From the NCBI GenBank assembly GCA_043101615.1, contig JBICID010000072.1:55533-119532 (forward strand): a stretch of 64,000 nucleotides of DNA. Reading direction: 5' to 3'. The translations under genes and the position numbers were made by a program. The notes under the pieces were generated by a model. It worked only from the letters and a program-made list of their open reading frames with translations. It made no database searches and had not been told where the DNA came from. This document shows, piece after piece, positions 27,502 to 37,706 of this stretch. How positions within the stretch are numbered: the first letter of the stretch is position 1; every line of letters begins with the position of its first letter. The stretch comes from JBLHKT01 sp043101615 (GTDB taxonomy: Bacteria > Planctomycetota > Phycisphaerae > Phycisphaerales > UBA1924).

Positions 27502-27735
27502 GGGCTGTCCTTGTGTCTCGGGACCGTCTGCGGGGGTCCGGTTTCCCCCCCGGCTGCACCCGATCATACGGATCGGGGTCGGTGCGGTTCGGTTCCGGGC
27601 CCGGCGGGCGTATACTGACGCCATGATCCGGATCCTCTGACTCAACCGACGGCGTACGTCCACCCTTCCCCACCTTCGCGGGCGCCAGCTCTCGCATCCC
27701 CGATGCGCGCCCCGCACACGATCCGGAGCCATCCC

Positions 27736-29184
<1,449 letters not shown>

Positions 29185-29193
29185 CCCCGGAGC

Positions 29194-29403
29194 TCACCCG
29201 GCCTTGGCGGGCGTGAACCCGGCGCACCCGGAGATGGCCGAGACGTGCAGGTCGAGCCCGGCGTGCTGTGGGTGCCCGCAGTCCTCGACGAGGTCCTCGG
29301 GGGCCTCGCCGCGGATGCGGACCTGGACGAGCCTGGCGTCGTCGGGGTGTTCCTCGCCGAAATGGGCGCACAGCCCGCACTGTCCGTCGCTGAGCTTGAG
29401 CAT
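29194..29403 (-). CDS. Small cysteine-containing protein
   Basis: A protein of 69 residues starting at ATG 29401-29403 with GGAAGGA upstream, a strong ribosome binding site. It has Cys9 and Cys12 (CGLC), a Cys near 43 (EDCGHPQHAG) and one near 60 (ISGCAGF), an arrangement that could bind zinc or be a small redox protein. The frame is open upstream but the added part crosses the G-rich region and looks non-coding. It is convergent with hflX, nine bases from its stop. I do not recognise the family. Confidence 0.65.
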   Translation of the reverse strand: MLKLSDGQCGLCAHFGEEHPDDARLVQVRIRGEAPEDLVEDCGHPQHAGLDLHVSAISGCAGFTPAKAG

Positions 29404-29523
29404 GGGTCGTCCTTCCGCCGGGGTGGTCAACGGTCCCGGCGGGTTCAGTCTGGCATGCGTGAGCGGGCAAGTCACGCCCGTGCGAGCCTTTACGCCCAGT
29501 TCATCCTGAGACTCAGGCTCAAC

Positions 29524-29575
29524 GGGGGTTTATCGGGGGGGGGAAAGGGGGAGTGACTGGGTGTGATCGGGGGGG
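29524..29575 (+). other. G-run cluster able to form a G-quadruplex
   Basis: Runs of 5, 9, 5, 3 and 7 G on the plus strand (29524-29528, 29535-29543, 29547-29551, 29559-29561, 29569-29575) with short loops of 3-7 bases. It lies in the 259-base gap before tRNA-Thr; nothing else is seen there. Confidence 0.55.
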
Positions 29576-29662
29576 TGCGATTCTCGGCCCGCGAGCGGTG
29601 GACAATCCCCGACCACCCGCCCATACTTGTCCCCTGCACGGCGCCCACGGGCGACGGAGCGT

Positions 29663-29735
29663 GCCACCTTAGCTCAGTTGGTAGAGCGGAGCTTTCGTAA
29701 AGCTCAGGTCGCTGGTTCGAGTCCAGTAGGTGGCT
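29663..29735 (+). tRNA. tRNA-Thr (anticodon CGT)
   Basis: A full cloverleaf of 73 bases: acceptor gccacct/aggtggc, D-arm gctc/gagc, anticodon stem gagct/agctc with loop ttcgtaa (anticodon CGT, reading ACG), T-arm with ttcgagt, discriminator T. CCA is not encoded. Confidence 0.95.
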
Positions 29736-29775
29736 TTCACGTCCCCGGACGCGGGCGGCGGCGGCGTGCCGGCGT

Positions 29776-30717
29776 TCAGTCGAACACGACCGAGGCACCC
29801 TCGCGGACGCCCTTGGGCACGCGCAGGCCCAGACGCTCGGCGACCACCAGGTTCAGGGCGTACTCCAGGCGGCAGGGCTCGATGGTCATCCCGCTGTCAG
29901 AGGCCTGCGCGAGCAGGGCCGCGAGCTGGCGCCCCTGCGACGCCGGATCGATCTCGACCCCGATGAGGGCCCCGGCGCGGACGAACCCGCCGGAGAACCC
30001 GAACACCGGAACCCGCTCCCGCAGCGACGAGATGAGCAGCAGCCGGACCGAGGCCGAGTCGTAGACCGCCGGGTCGGGGAAGGTCCACACCGCGTCCACA
30101 TCCAGTTCCATCAGGTCCGAGATCCCACTGGACACGCTCGGGGCGTCGTCGAGATCCACGAGCACCAGGTCGAGCCCCTCGTGCTCGTCCCGCAGTCGCG
30201 CGAGCCAGTCGCGGCTCACAGACGAGCTCCCGCGGTGCAGCACCCCGATCCGCTCGGCCGACGGGACCGCCCGCTTGAGGACCGCGAGCTGGTCGCCGAT
30301 CTCCACGGTCGTGTTCACCCCCACCAGCCTGACTCCGTCGCCCACGCCGATCGTGTGCGGGTTGGGCACCAGGCACACGCCCACGGTCGCACCCGCCGGG
30401 GCCGCGTCGGTCAGGTACAGGCCCGCGGAGGGGCCCACGCCCACGTAGATCCGTTGCGTGTCGATCTCGCAGGCGCGAGAGAACTCGTCGAGCGTCATCA
30501 CAACGGCACGTCCCGCCGCCTGCTCGCGGACGCCCTCGCCGGCCCGCACGATCGCCTCGGCGCGACTCGAGAGGACCACCACCACGTCGGCGTCGCACTC
30601 GTCCTGGGCGCCGCGGACACCCGCCGCCAGCAGGAGCACCTGCGCGAGCGCCAGGCACCCGAGCACCCGGCGGGTGGCATCGCGGGACAGGAGATGGACC
30701 CGTAGGGGGAACCGCAT
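29776..30717 (-). CDS. Periplasmic ABC-type substrate-binding protein of the sensory module
   Basis: A protein of 313 residues with an exported N-terminus (hydrophobic LALAQVLLLAAGVRGA near 21-37). The body has the two-lobe pattern of the ABC substrate-binding family related to TrpX (PF04392-type): ERIGVLHRGSSS near 165, DAVWTFPDPAVYDSASVRLLL near 215 and VPVFGFSGGFVRAGALIG near 245. No ABC permease is near. It begins seven bases after the stop of the TonB receptor, so the two are one operon; the divergent hybrid kinase probably receives its signal. The ligand is unknown. This pairing of receptor and binding protein with a kinase is known in proteobacteria; the role here is inference. Confidence 0.78.
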   Translation of the reverse strand: MRFPLRVHLLSRDATRRVLGCLALAQVLLLAAGVRGAQDECDADVVVVLSSRAEAIVRAGEGVREQAAGRAVVMTLDEFSRACEIDTQRIYVGVGPSAGLYLTDAAPAGATVGVCLVPNPHTIGVGDGVRLVGVNTTVEIGDQLAVLKRAVPSAERIGVLHRGSSSVSRDWLARLRDEHEGLDLVLVDLDDAPSVSSGISDLMELDVDAVWTFPDPAVYDSASVRLLLISSLRERVPVFGFSGGFVRAGALIGVEIDPASQGRQLAALLAQASDSGMTIEPCRLEYALNLVVAERLGLRVPKGVREGASVVFD

Positions 30718-30724
30718 CGCTCGC

Positions 30725-32809
30725 TCAGAACTCCGCCTGCAGCCGCAACCAGAAGAATCGCCCGGGGGTTTCGAACTCTCCGCCCGGGCTGCCGACCGCG
30801 TCCACGGCCAGCGCCGTCTCGTCGAACACGTCGAACACCCCGACGGCCAGCTCCAGCCGCTCGTCGAGCGTCCGCCACGCCAGCGACAGGTCCAGGCGGT
30901 GGGTCTCGGGAACCGCGCTTGTTCCCACGGCGTCCCCCTCGGTCACGCCGGTGTACCGGTAGCTCGCCGTGCCGGTGAGACGATCGATGAACTCTACGCG
31001 CCCGGACGCCCCGACGGAGTGCTCGGGCGGGACGAACGCGCGCGAGTTGGGCGCCTCGGTCGACATGTCATAGTCGAACCCGTGGTACGCGTACCAGACG
31101 GAGGCGCGCGAGCGTTCCCCCTCCACCGCCAGCTCGAGTTCGGCGCCCCACGCGCGTGCCGCGCCGAGGTTGTCCAGCTCCGCGAGCACCCGCCCCGCGG
31201 AGAACGGGTCGGGCAGCAGCCTGGCACCCGTCAGGTCCTCGTAATGCTGGTAATAGGTGTCGGCGCGGACGGTCACGCCGTGCTCGTACCGACCGAAGTA
31301 CCCCGCTTCGAGGGAGTAGATCTGCTCGTTGTCCAGGTCCCCGGCCCGGAACAGCTCCGTCCCGAACGTGCCCGCCGGGAACGGGGGGGTCGGCAGCGGA
31401 ACGCGGCTCGTCTCGATCTCACGGATCGCGAGCTGCGGGGCGCGGAACGCCTTGGCCGCAGCGAGACGCACCACCCGGTCGTCGTGCTCGTCGAGCGAGT
31501 AGAGCCCTGCGAGGCGGGCCGACCAGTCCGTCTCGGTGCCCGAGTAGTAATCGACGCGTCCCTGGACCTCGATCTGCAGCCGCTCGTCGGCCTGCCACCG
31601 GTCGAGGACGAAGGCCCCGAGCCACTCCTCGTCGTAGGCCTCGTCCGGCAGCAGCATGTCGTCCCGGTACGGGTTGGAGTCGATCCGGACGACCCTGGCG
31701 CTGCCCCCGAAGATGGTCTCGTGGTCGGCGCCGATCGGGGTCTGGTACTGGGCGTTGAGCTCCGAGTCCACCATGTTGTAGCGCCACAGCGTGGGGCGGT
31801 TGACGTCCTCCACCGTGGTGAGCACGCTGAGATTCAGCGAGCGGTCCCCGGCCAGCGCCCGCTCGTAGGAAGCGAACGCCCGAACGTAGTCGAGTCGCTC
31901 GTCCTCGCCGACCTGGAGCCCCAGGAACGAGAAGTCGCCGCGCTCGACGTGCGAGTGTCCGATCCCGAAGCGCAGCTCGCTGTCCGCGTCGATGTCGTAC
32001 ACGCCCTCGGCGTTGACGCGCCTGAGGCGTGAGAAATCACGCGACGAGAAGTCGTCGTCGATGATCGCGTCCTCGCTGGTCTCCTGCTCGTCGTACCCGA
32101 GCGAGACGCGCCAGGCCAGGTCCTTGTGCGAGCCGCCCCAGCGTGCGTGGGTCGAGACGTCCCCGAACTCGTTGAGGGTCGTGGACAGAAAGACGCCCTG
32201 GGTGTCCCGCGGGTCCTTCGAGATCATGTTGATCACGCCGTTGAAGGCGTTGGCTCCCCAGACCGCCCCGCCCGGGCCGCGGACGACCTCGATGCGCTCC
32301 AGGTCCTCGAGGAACACGGGCAGCCGCTGGAAGTCCACGCCCCCGAACAGCCCGCTCCCGGCGTTGCGCCCGTCCAGCAGGACGAGCGTCCGGTCGGAGA
32401 ACTCGTGGTGGAGCCCGCGTACGCCGACCGCGTACCGGTTGCGATCGATCTGGAGCACGTGCACGCCCGGGACCCGGTCGAGCAGCTGCGGGACCGTCGT
32501 CGCCCCCGACAGGTGGATCTGACGCTCGGTCAGCACGCTGACCGGGACCCCGGTGAGGTGGCTGGCCTGGGCCCGGCGTCCGGCGGTGACCACCACCTCG
32601 AAGTCCTCGAACAGCACATCCAGCACGGAGTCGAGCTCTTCCACCCCGCCGGGCTCAGGCTCGGGCTGACCGGAAGGCTCCGCGGGCGTCTCGGCCGTCG
32701 GCGGCGCGTCGGGCGTGTCCGGCTGGGCCCGGGCGACGGGGAGGATGGCCCCGATCATCGCCCACCACACGAGCGGGCACCGCAACCGTTGATCGAATTC
32801 CTGTCTCAC
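30725..32809 (-). CDS. TonB-dependent outer membrane receptor
   Basis: A protein of 694 residues. After a signal sequence ending near ARAQ and a Pro-rich linker, a plug domain begins at about 75 (EVVVTAGRRAQ, the TonB-box-like FEVVVTA). VPQLLDRVPGVHVLQ and RGLHHEFSDRTLVLLDGR follow, then GGAVWGANAFNGVINMISKD, and the beta-barrel ends in the aromatic FFWLRLQAEF expected for the outer membrane. The start is GTG 32807-32809 because GGAGG (32815-32819) lies five bases upstream; an earlier in-frame codon at 32836 has none. It brings in a vitamin, metal-chelate or other ligand with TonB-ExbBD, none of which is in the window. It heads an operon with the binding protein. Confidence 0.92.
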   Translation of the reverse strand: MRQEFDQRLRCPLVWWAMIGAILPVARAQPDTPDAPPTAETPAEPSGQPEPEPGGVEELDSVLDVLFEDFEVVVTAGRRAQASHLTGVPVSVLTERQIHLSGATTVPQLLDRVPGVHVLQIDRNRYAVGVRGLHHEFSDRTLVLLDGRNAGSGLFGGVDFQRLPVFLEDLERIEVVRGPGGAVWGANAFNGVINMISKDPRDTQGVFLSTTLNEFGDVSTHARWGGSHKDLAWRVSLGYDEQETSEDAIIDDDFSSRDFSRLRRVNAEGVYDIDADSELRFGIGHSHVERGDFSFLGLQVGEDERLDYVRAFASYERALAGDRSLNLSVLTTVEDVNRPTLWRYNMVDSELNAQYQTPIGADHETIFGGSARVVRIDSNPYRDDMLLPDEAYDEEWLGAFVLDRWQADERLQIEVQGRVDYYSGTETDWSARLAGLYSLDEHDDRVVRLAAAKAFRAPQLAIREIETSRVPLPTPPFPAGTFGTELFRAGDLDNEQIYSLEAGYFGRYEHGVTVRADTYYQHYEDLTGARLLPDPFSAGRVLAELDNLGAARAWGAELELAVEGERSRASVWYAYHGFDYDMSTEAPNSRAFVPPEHSVGASGRVEFIDRLTGTASYRYTGVTEGDAVGTSAVPETHRLDLSLAWRTLDERLELAVGVFDVFDETALAVDAVGSPGGEFETPGRFFWLRLQAEF

Positions 32810-33047
32810 GATGACCTCCGGGTCCGGGGCTGTCACAGCCGGGGCAACGGTCGGACATCGGGCGAATCACGCGCCGGATTCAGGCGGATCGGCGCGAGCG
32901 AACGGCACCCTCCCCCGGAACCGGCGGCGACACGCACGCACGATTCCCGCACACAAACCGATTCGCAAGGTGTTTCTGGATCCGGGTGTTCGAGCCGCCC
33001 CTCGGCGTCGATACCCCATCCGAGTGGGTGACATCCCGCGACAAGAC

Positions 33048-35915
33048 ATGACAACACCTCGGACGTACATCCCGGTCGAGCTGAAAGCCGTGGTCGCGGC
33101 GTTGGTGATCATTCTCGCCGCCGTCGGCACGATCTCGTGGATCAATCTCGAGCGGGCCCACGGGGCCGGGCGCGACTCGCTGCAGAGCCTGACCGACGGG
33201 TTCGCGTCCAGCATCGCGGTCGCCAGCGAGCTTCCCCTCGCGGTGCGCGACCTGGAAGAGCTCGACCGGCTCCTGTCCCGGTATCTCCGATCGGACGAGG
33301 TCATCGAGTTCGTTGCGATCTTCGACGAGCAGGACCACCTCATCTCGTCCGCGTCCAAGGGCCGCCTGGAGGCCGAACGGCTCGAATCGCTGCTCTCGGG
33401 GGCCACCGACGAGAGCGACCCGTCCCGCGCCGGGTTCACGCTGGGGTCGGCCCGTGTGCACGCCATCGAGGGTGGGATCTCGAACGTGTTCGACGACCTC
33501 GGCTTTCAGACCCCGGCCACCGGCACGCCGGAGGACGCCTCCTCGTCCGTCGACGCGTCGCCCGAGATCCTGGGACGCGTGCTCGTGGGCACGTCCAGGG
33601 CGGGGCTGCGGGAGCTGCGAGCCCGCGGGATCCGGTCCGCGGTCACGACCACGCTGGTGGCGCTCGTGCTCTGCTCGATCGGCGTGACGCTGTTCGTGCG
33701 TCGCTGGAGCGCCCGGCTGAACAAGCTGGTCGGCGCCACGCGCCACATCGCCGCCGGCGACTTCACGCGGACGCTCCCGAAGGACAAGCACGACGAGCTG
33801 GGCATCCTGATCGAGGCCTTCGAGTCCATGCGGTGCTCCATCCAGGAACGCGACGCCTCGGACCGGAAGCAGAAGAGCCTGCTCACCGAGGCGACCAGGC
33901 TGGCCGAGGAGGCCAACACCGCCAAGAGCCAGTTCCTGGCCCACATGAGCCACGAGATCCGCACGCCCCTGAACGGCGTGATCGGGATGCTCGAGCTGCT
34001 CGAGCGGACCAGCCTGCACGGGAAGCAGAAGCGGTTCGTGAGCGTCGGGCGGTCCTCCGCCGACGCGCTGCTGCAGCTCATCAACTCGATCCTGGACTTC
34101 TCCAAGATCGAGGCGGGGCAGCTCGAGCTCGAGTCCATCGACTTCGAGTTCCGCGAGGTGATCGAGACCGTCACCGAGATGCTCGCGACCAAGGGCCAGT
34201 CCAAGGGGCTGGAGGTCGCCTGCTGGGTCGGCCCGGAGATCCCCGCGCGGGTGAACGGGGACCCCTCACGCCTGCGACAGATCGTGCTCAACCTGCTCAA
34301 CAACGCGATCAAGTTCACCGAGGAGGGCGAGGTCGTCGTCCGAGCCAGCGCCGTCGAGTCCTCCGAGGATTCCACCACGGTGCGCATCTCGGTCTCGGAC
34401 ACCGGGATCGGCATCCCCAAGGAGAAGCGGGCCAGGCTCTTCAAGTCCTTCTCGCAGGTCGACGCCTCCACCACCCGGCGGTTCGGGGGGACCGGGCTCG
34501 GGCTCGCGATCTCCAAGAACCTCGCCGAGCTCATGGGCGGCCAGATCGGGATCGACGAGGAGCGGACCCAGGGCTCGGAGTTCTGGTTCACCGTCGTGCT
34601 CGGGCACGCCGAGGACGACCCCGGGCCCGCCACCCTGGCCTCGCTCGGCGGCGCCCGGGTGCTGATCGTGGACGACAACCAGACCAACCGCGAGATCCTG
34701 ATCGAGGCGCTGAGCCACTGGAACGCCCGCCCCGTCGCGGTCGACCACGCCCACAGGGCGGTCGAGCTGCTCCGGGCGTCCAAGGAGGACGCCGAGCCGT
34801 TCGGGTGCCTGCTGCTGGACATGCAGATGCCGGACATGGACGGGCTCCAGCTCGCCGAGCTGATCCTGTCCGACCCCGGGATCGACCCGCTCCCGATCGT
34901 CATGCTCAGCTCCATCGCGGAGATCGCGGACCTGCGGGAGCTCGAGAACTTCGGCATCGCGTCCTACCTGCCCAAGCCCGTGCGCCTCTCGATGCTGTAC
35001 GAGCAGCTCGTCCAGATCGTGCGACCCAGCACCCCGGCCCGGGGACGGGACGCCCACGATCGAGTCCGGCCTCGGGGCGGCACGGACCCCGTCCGCGGCA
35101 GGACGGTGCTCATCGCCGAGGACAACCCGGTGAACCAGATGGTGATCCAGGAGCTGCTCCAGCAGGCCGGCGCCCGGGTCGAGATCGCGGGCAACGGGCG
35201 CATCGCGGTCGAACGGTGGAGCGCCGGAGGCTTCGACGCCGTGCTGATGGACTGCGAGATGCCCGTGATGGACGGCCTCACCGCGACCGGGCGGATCAGG
35301 TCCCTGGAGCGCGAGACGGGGCGTTCGCGCACCCCGATCATCGCGCTGACCGCCAACGCCGTGCAGGGCGACCGGGACCGCTGCCTCAGCGCCGGCATGG
35401 ACGACTACCTCACCAAGCCCATCGACCCGGAGCTGCTGCTGCGAACGCTCGGCTCGCACCTCCCGCACGACGCCCCGGTCCCGGACCCCGAGACACGTCC
35501 AGACGGGAACACGCCCGCGGGCGAGCCGGCGTCCGACGACGGGCCCGCCTCGATCGAGATCGAGTCCGCCCTGAACCGGTGCGGGGGGAACGCGGGGCTG
35601 CTGCTCCGCGTCTTCGAGGAGTACACCAAGGCAGCCCGGCGCGACCTGGACAGGATCCGCGCCCTCGCCGGCGGCGACGACCTGGACGGGGTGCGGTCCG
35701 CGGCGCACGCGATCAAGGGCGCCTCGGCCAACATCTCCGCGACCGGGGCGAGCGAGATCGCACACAGGATCGAGTCGCTGGCCCGGGACCGCAGGCGTGA
35801 CGGCCTGGACGAGGCCATCGCGAGCCTCGAGACCGAGCTGCACACCGTCTTCCAGGACCTCGAGCGCGCCAGGACGCGACTCGACAACCTCAGCCCCTCG
35901 GACGCACACCCATGA
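33048..35915 (+). CDS. Hybrid histidine kinase with two receivers and an HPt domain
   Basis: A protein of 955 residues: membrane span (about 12-32), periplasmic sensor (about 33-195), span (about 198-217), HAMP, then HisKA with His302 (AHMSHEIRTPL), ATPase (N-box NLLNNAIKF 415-423, GTGLGL near 481), receiver 1 with Asp591, receiver 2 with Asp735 and HPt with His887 (AAHAIKGAS). Receiver 1 keeps Asp but has LSS in place of the usual Thr position, so its exact chemistry may differ. ATG 33048 begins the first span; a GTG at 33028 is possible. It diverges from the TonB receptor (238-base gap) and overlaps the HD-GYP gene by 4 bases. It probably reads the periplasmic binding protein. Confidence 0.93.
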   Translation: MTTPRTYIPVELKAVVAALVIILAAVGTISWINLERAHGAGRDSLQSLTDGFASSIAVASELPLAVRDLEELDRLLSRYLRSDEVIEFVAIFDEQDHLISSASKGRLEAERLESLLSGATDESDPSRAGFTLGSARVHAIEGGISNVFDDLGFQTPATGTPEDASSSVDASPEILGRVLVGTSRAGLRELRARGIRSAVTTTLVALVLCSIGVTLFVRRWSARLNKLVGATRHIAAGDFTRTLPKDKHDELGILIEAFESMRCSIQERDASDRKQKSLLTEATRLAEEANTAKSQFLAHMSHEIRTPLNGVIGMLELLERTSLHGKQKRFVSVGRSSADALLQLINSILDFSKIEAGQLELESIDFEFREVIETVTEMLATKGQSKGLEVACWVGPEIPARVNGDPSRLRQIVLNLLNNAIKFTEEGEVVVRASAVESSEDSTTVRISVSDTGIGIPKEKRARLFKSFSQVDASTTRRFGGTGLGLAISKNLAELMGGQIGIDEERTQGSEFWFTVVLGHAEDDPGPATLASLGGARVLIVDDNQTNREILIEALSHWNARPVAVDHAHRAVELLRASKEDAEPFGCLLLDMQMPDMDGLQLAELILSDPGIDPLPIVMLSSIAEIADLRELENFGIASYLPKPVRLSMLYEQLVQIVRPSTPARGRDAHDRVRPRGGTDPVRGRTVLIAEDNPVNQMVIQELLQQAGARVEIAGNGRIAVERWSAGGFDAVLMDCEMPVMDGLTATGRIRSLERETGRSRTPIIALTANAVQGDRDRCLSAGMDDYLTKPIDPELLLRTLGSHLPHDAPVPDPETRPDGNTPAGEPASDDGPASIEIESALNRCGGNAGLLLRVFEEYTKAARRDLDRIRALAGGDDLDGVRSAAHAIKGASANISATGASEIAHRIESLARDRRRDGLDEAIASLETELHTVFQDLERARTRLDNLSPSDAHP

Positions 35916-36949
35916 GAGAGAACCCGATCCACATCCTCGCGGTCGACGACGACGCGACCAGCCGCCTGATGCTCCGCGGATCGCTCGAGGCGCAGGGCTA
36001 CCGCGTCTCCACCGCGGAGAACGGCCTCGAGGCGTTCGATGTCATCTCCAACGAGCAGGTCAACCTGGTGATCTCGGACTGGAACATGCCCGAGATGGAC
36101 GGCGTCGAGCTCTGCCGCGCCGTCCGCGGGCTGCACCCGGACCACTACATCTACTTCATCCTGCTGACCTCCCGGAACTCGAAGCAGGAGATCGTGTCCG
36201 GCCTGGAGGCCGGCGCGGACGACTACATCGCCAAGCCCTTCGACCCGGCGGAGCTCTCGACCCGGGTGAAGGTCGGGATCCGCACGGCCTCGCTGGACAC
36301 GCGCGACGCCGCCATCTTCGCCCTGGCCAAGCTGGCCGAGTCGCGCGACCCGGAGACCGGGGCCCACCTGGAGCGTGTGCAGAACTACTCACGCCTGCTC
36401 ACGATCAGGCTGGCAGAATCCGGACGCACCCCGCAAACGCTCAACGCCGAGTTCGTGCGCCTGATCTACTCGACCACACCGCTGCACGACATCGGCAAGG
36501 TCGCGATCCCGGACTCGATCCTGCTCAAGCCCGGGCACCTGACCGACAGCGAGTTCGAGATCATGAAGTCGCACACCACCGTCGGGGCCGAGACCCTCGC
36601 CGCGGTGCTGGAGAAGTACCCGCAGGTGCCCTACCTCAAGATGGCACACGACATCGCCCTGTACCACCACGAGCGGTGGGACGGCTCCGGGTATCCCCAC
36701 GGGCTCGCCGGCGAGGACATCCCGCTGCCGGCCAGGATCATGGCCGTCGCCGACGTCTACGACGCGCTGGTCTCCAAGCGGGTCTACAAGAACGCCCTGG
36801 AGCACAACGTCGCCTTCTCCATCATCCGCGAGGGCTCCGGCTCGCACTTCGATCCAGATATCGTCGACGCGTTCCTGACGCTCAACAGCGAGGTCCAGTC
36901 CGTCCGCCAGCAGTACGACGACACACCGCCGCCACGCCTCGCCGCCTGA
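35912..36949 (+). CDS. Response regulator with HD-GYP phosphodiesterase domain
   Basis: A protein of 345 residues: receiver domain (1-120) with phosphorylation site Asp56 (VISDWNMPEMDG) and conserved Lys108, then an HD-GYP domain with His192-Asp193 (LHDIGK) and HHERWDGSGYP (252-262). HD-GYP proteins hydrolyse cyclic di-GMP and so lower its level. All metal ligands are present, so it should be active. The start ATGA overlaps the kinase stop by 4 bases, which makes it the output of that kinase: receptor signal to kinase to c-di-GMP breakdown. The HPt domain of the kinase is the likely donor. Confidence 0.95.
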   Translation: MRENPIHILAVDDDATSRLMLRGSLEAQGYRVSTAENGLEAFDVISNEQVNLVISDWNMPEMDGVELCRAVRGLHPDHYIYFILLTSRNSKQEIVSGLEAGADDYIAKPFDPAELSTRVKVGIRTASLDTRDAAIFALAKLAESRDPETGAHLERVQNYSRLLTIRLAESGRTPQTLNAEFVRLIYSTTPLHDIGKVAIPDSILLKPGHLTDSEFEIMKSHTTVGAETLAAVLEKYPQVPYLKMAHDIALYHHERWDGSGYPHGLAGEDIPLPARIMAVADVYDALVSKRVYKNALEHNVAFSIIREGSGSHFDPDIVDAFLTLNSEVQSVRQQYDDTPPPRLAA

Positions 36950-36986
36950 CGCCCCCCGGACCACCCCGCGCCCACGCACTGCCCGA

Positions 36987-37706
36987 TCACCGCACCTCGA
37001 TCGGCGTCCCCTCGCCCAGCGCGAAGACGCGATCGCCCGGGCCCGGCTCGATCACGCGGCACCCGGTGAAACGACCGAAGGCCGGCAGCACGCACACCCA
37101 CGCCCCCAGCCAGCAGCACGCCACCCGCAGACCGCCCCCGGCTCCGGCGCGACGCCCGGGCGTCCGCAGACGCACCGCGGGATGGACGTGACCGCACAGC
37201 ACCGGGGCGTCGGCCCCCCCGGGGTCGCCCGGCGGCTCGTGACGCAGCGAGAAGGGGCCGTCCGCAACGGGCGGATCCAGCACGTCCAGATCCAGGGCAC
37301 GGATGGCCGGGACCGCCCGCCGGTCGTGGTTGCCCGGCACCAGCGTGAACTCCAGGCCGGGACGCCCGTCCCGCCACGCCCGGATCGCCCGCACCGTCTC
37401 GCCGCCCACGGGGACGGGGGCATGGAAGAGGTCGCCCAGCACCACCAGCCGGCGCGCACCGGTCTCGTCGAGCAGGGCGCCCAGGCGGGCCAGGTCGCAG
37501 TCGGTCACGTCCTCGGGCACCGGACGCCCCGCGGCCCGGAAGTGCTCGGGCTTGCCGAAGTGGGTATCCGCAACGTACAGGGTGCCCAGATCGGGCGCAT
37601 AGACCGCCCGGTCGGCGCACAGCTCCAGCGCCTGCCCGTGCCACGCGATCGCGAGTCGCTCGAGGACCGCGTCATCTCCTCCGTGGCTCGTTGCGTCCGT
37701 GCTCAC
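36987..37706 (-). CDS. pdeM: Ligase-associated metallophosphoesterase PdeM
   Basis: A protein of 239 residues of the calcineurin-like phosphoesterase fold. Its motifs are ADTHFGK (about 45), LGDLFH (about 88), GNHDR (about 125) and GHVHP (about 175), the two-metal ligands. It is the last gene of a four-gene repair operon and is the PdeM type that accompanies the ligase and helicase. The start GTG 37704-37706 overlaps the helicase stop by 4 bases. It likely trims damaged DNA or RNA ends; the precise substrate is inferred. Confidence 0.92.
   Translation of the reverse strand: MSTDATSHGGDDAVLERLAIAWHGQALELCADRAVYAPDLGTLYVADTHFGKPEHFRAAGRPVPEDVTDCDLARLGALLDETGARRLVVLGDLFHAPVPVGGETVRAIRAWRDGRPGLEFTLVPGNHDRRAVPAIRALDLDVLDPPVADGPFSLRHEPPGDPGGADAPVLCGHVHPAVRLRTPGRRAGAGGGLRVACCWLGAWVCVLPAFGRFTGCRVIEPGPGDRVFALGEGTPIEVR

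Noticed and set aside
29490..29798. A 102-residue minus-strand frame.
   Set aside because: It runs across the tRNA-Thr gene and the G-run region.
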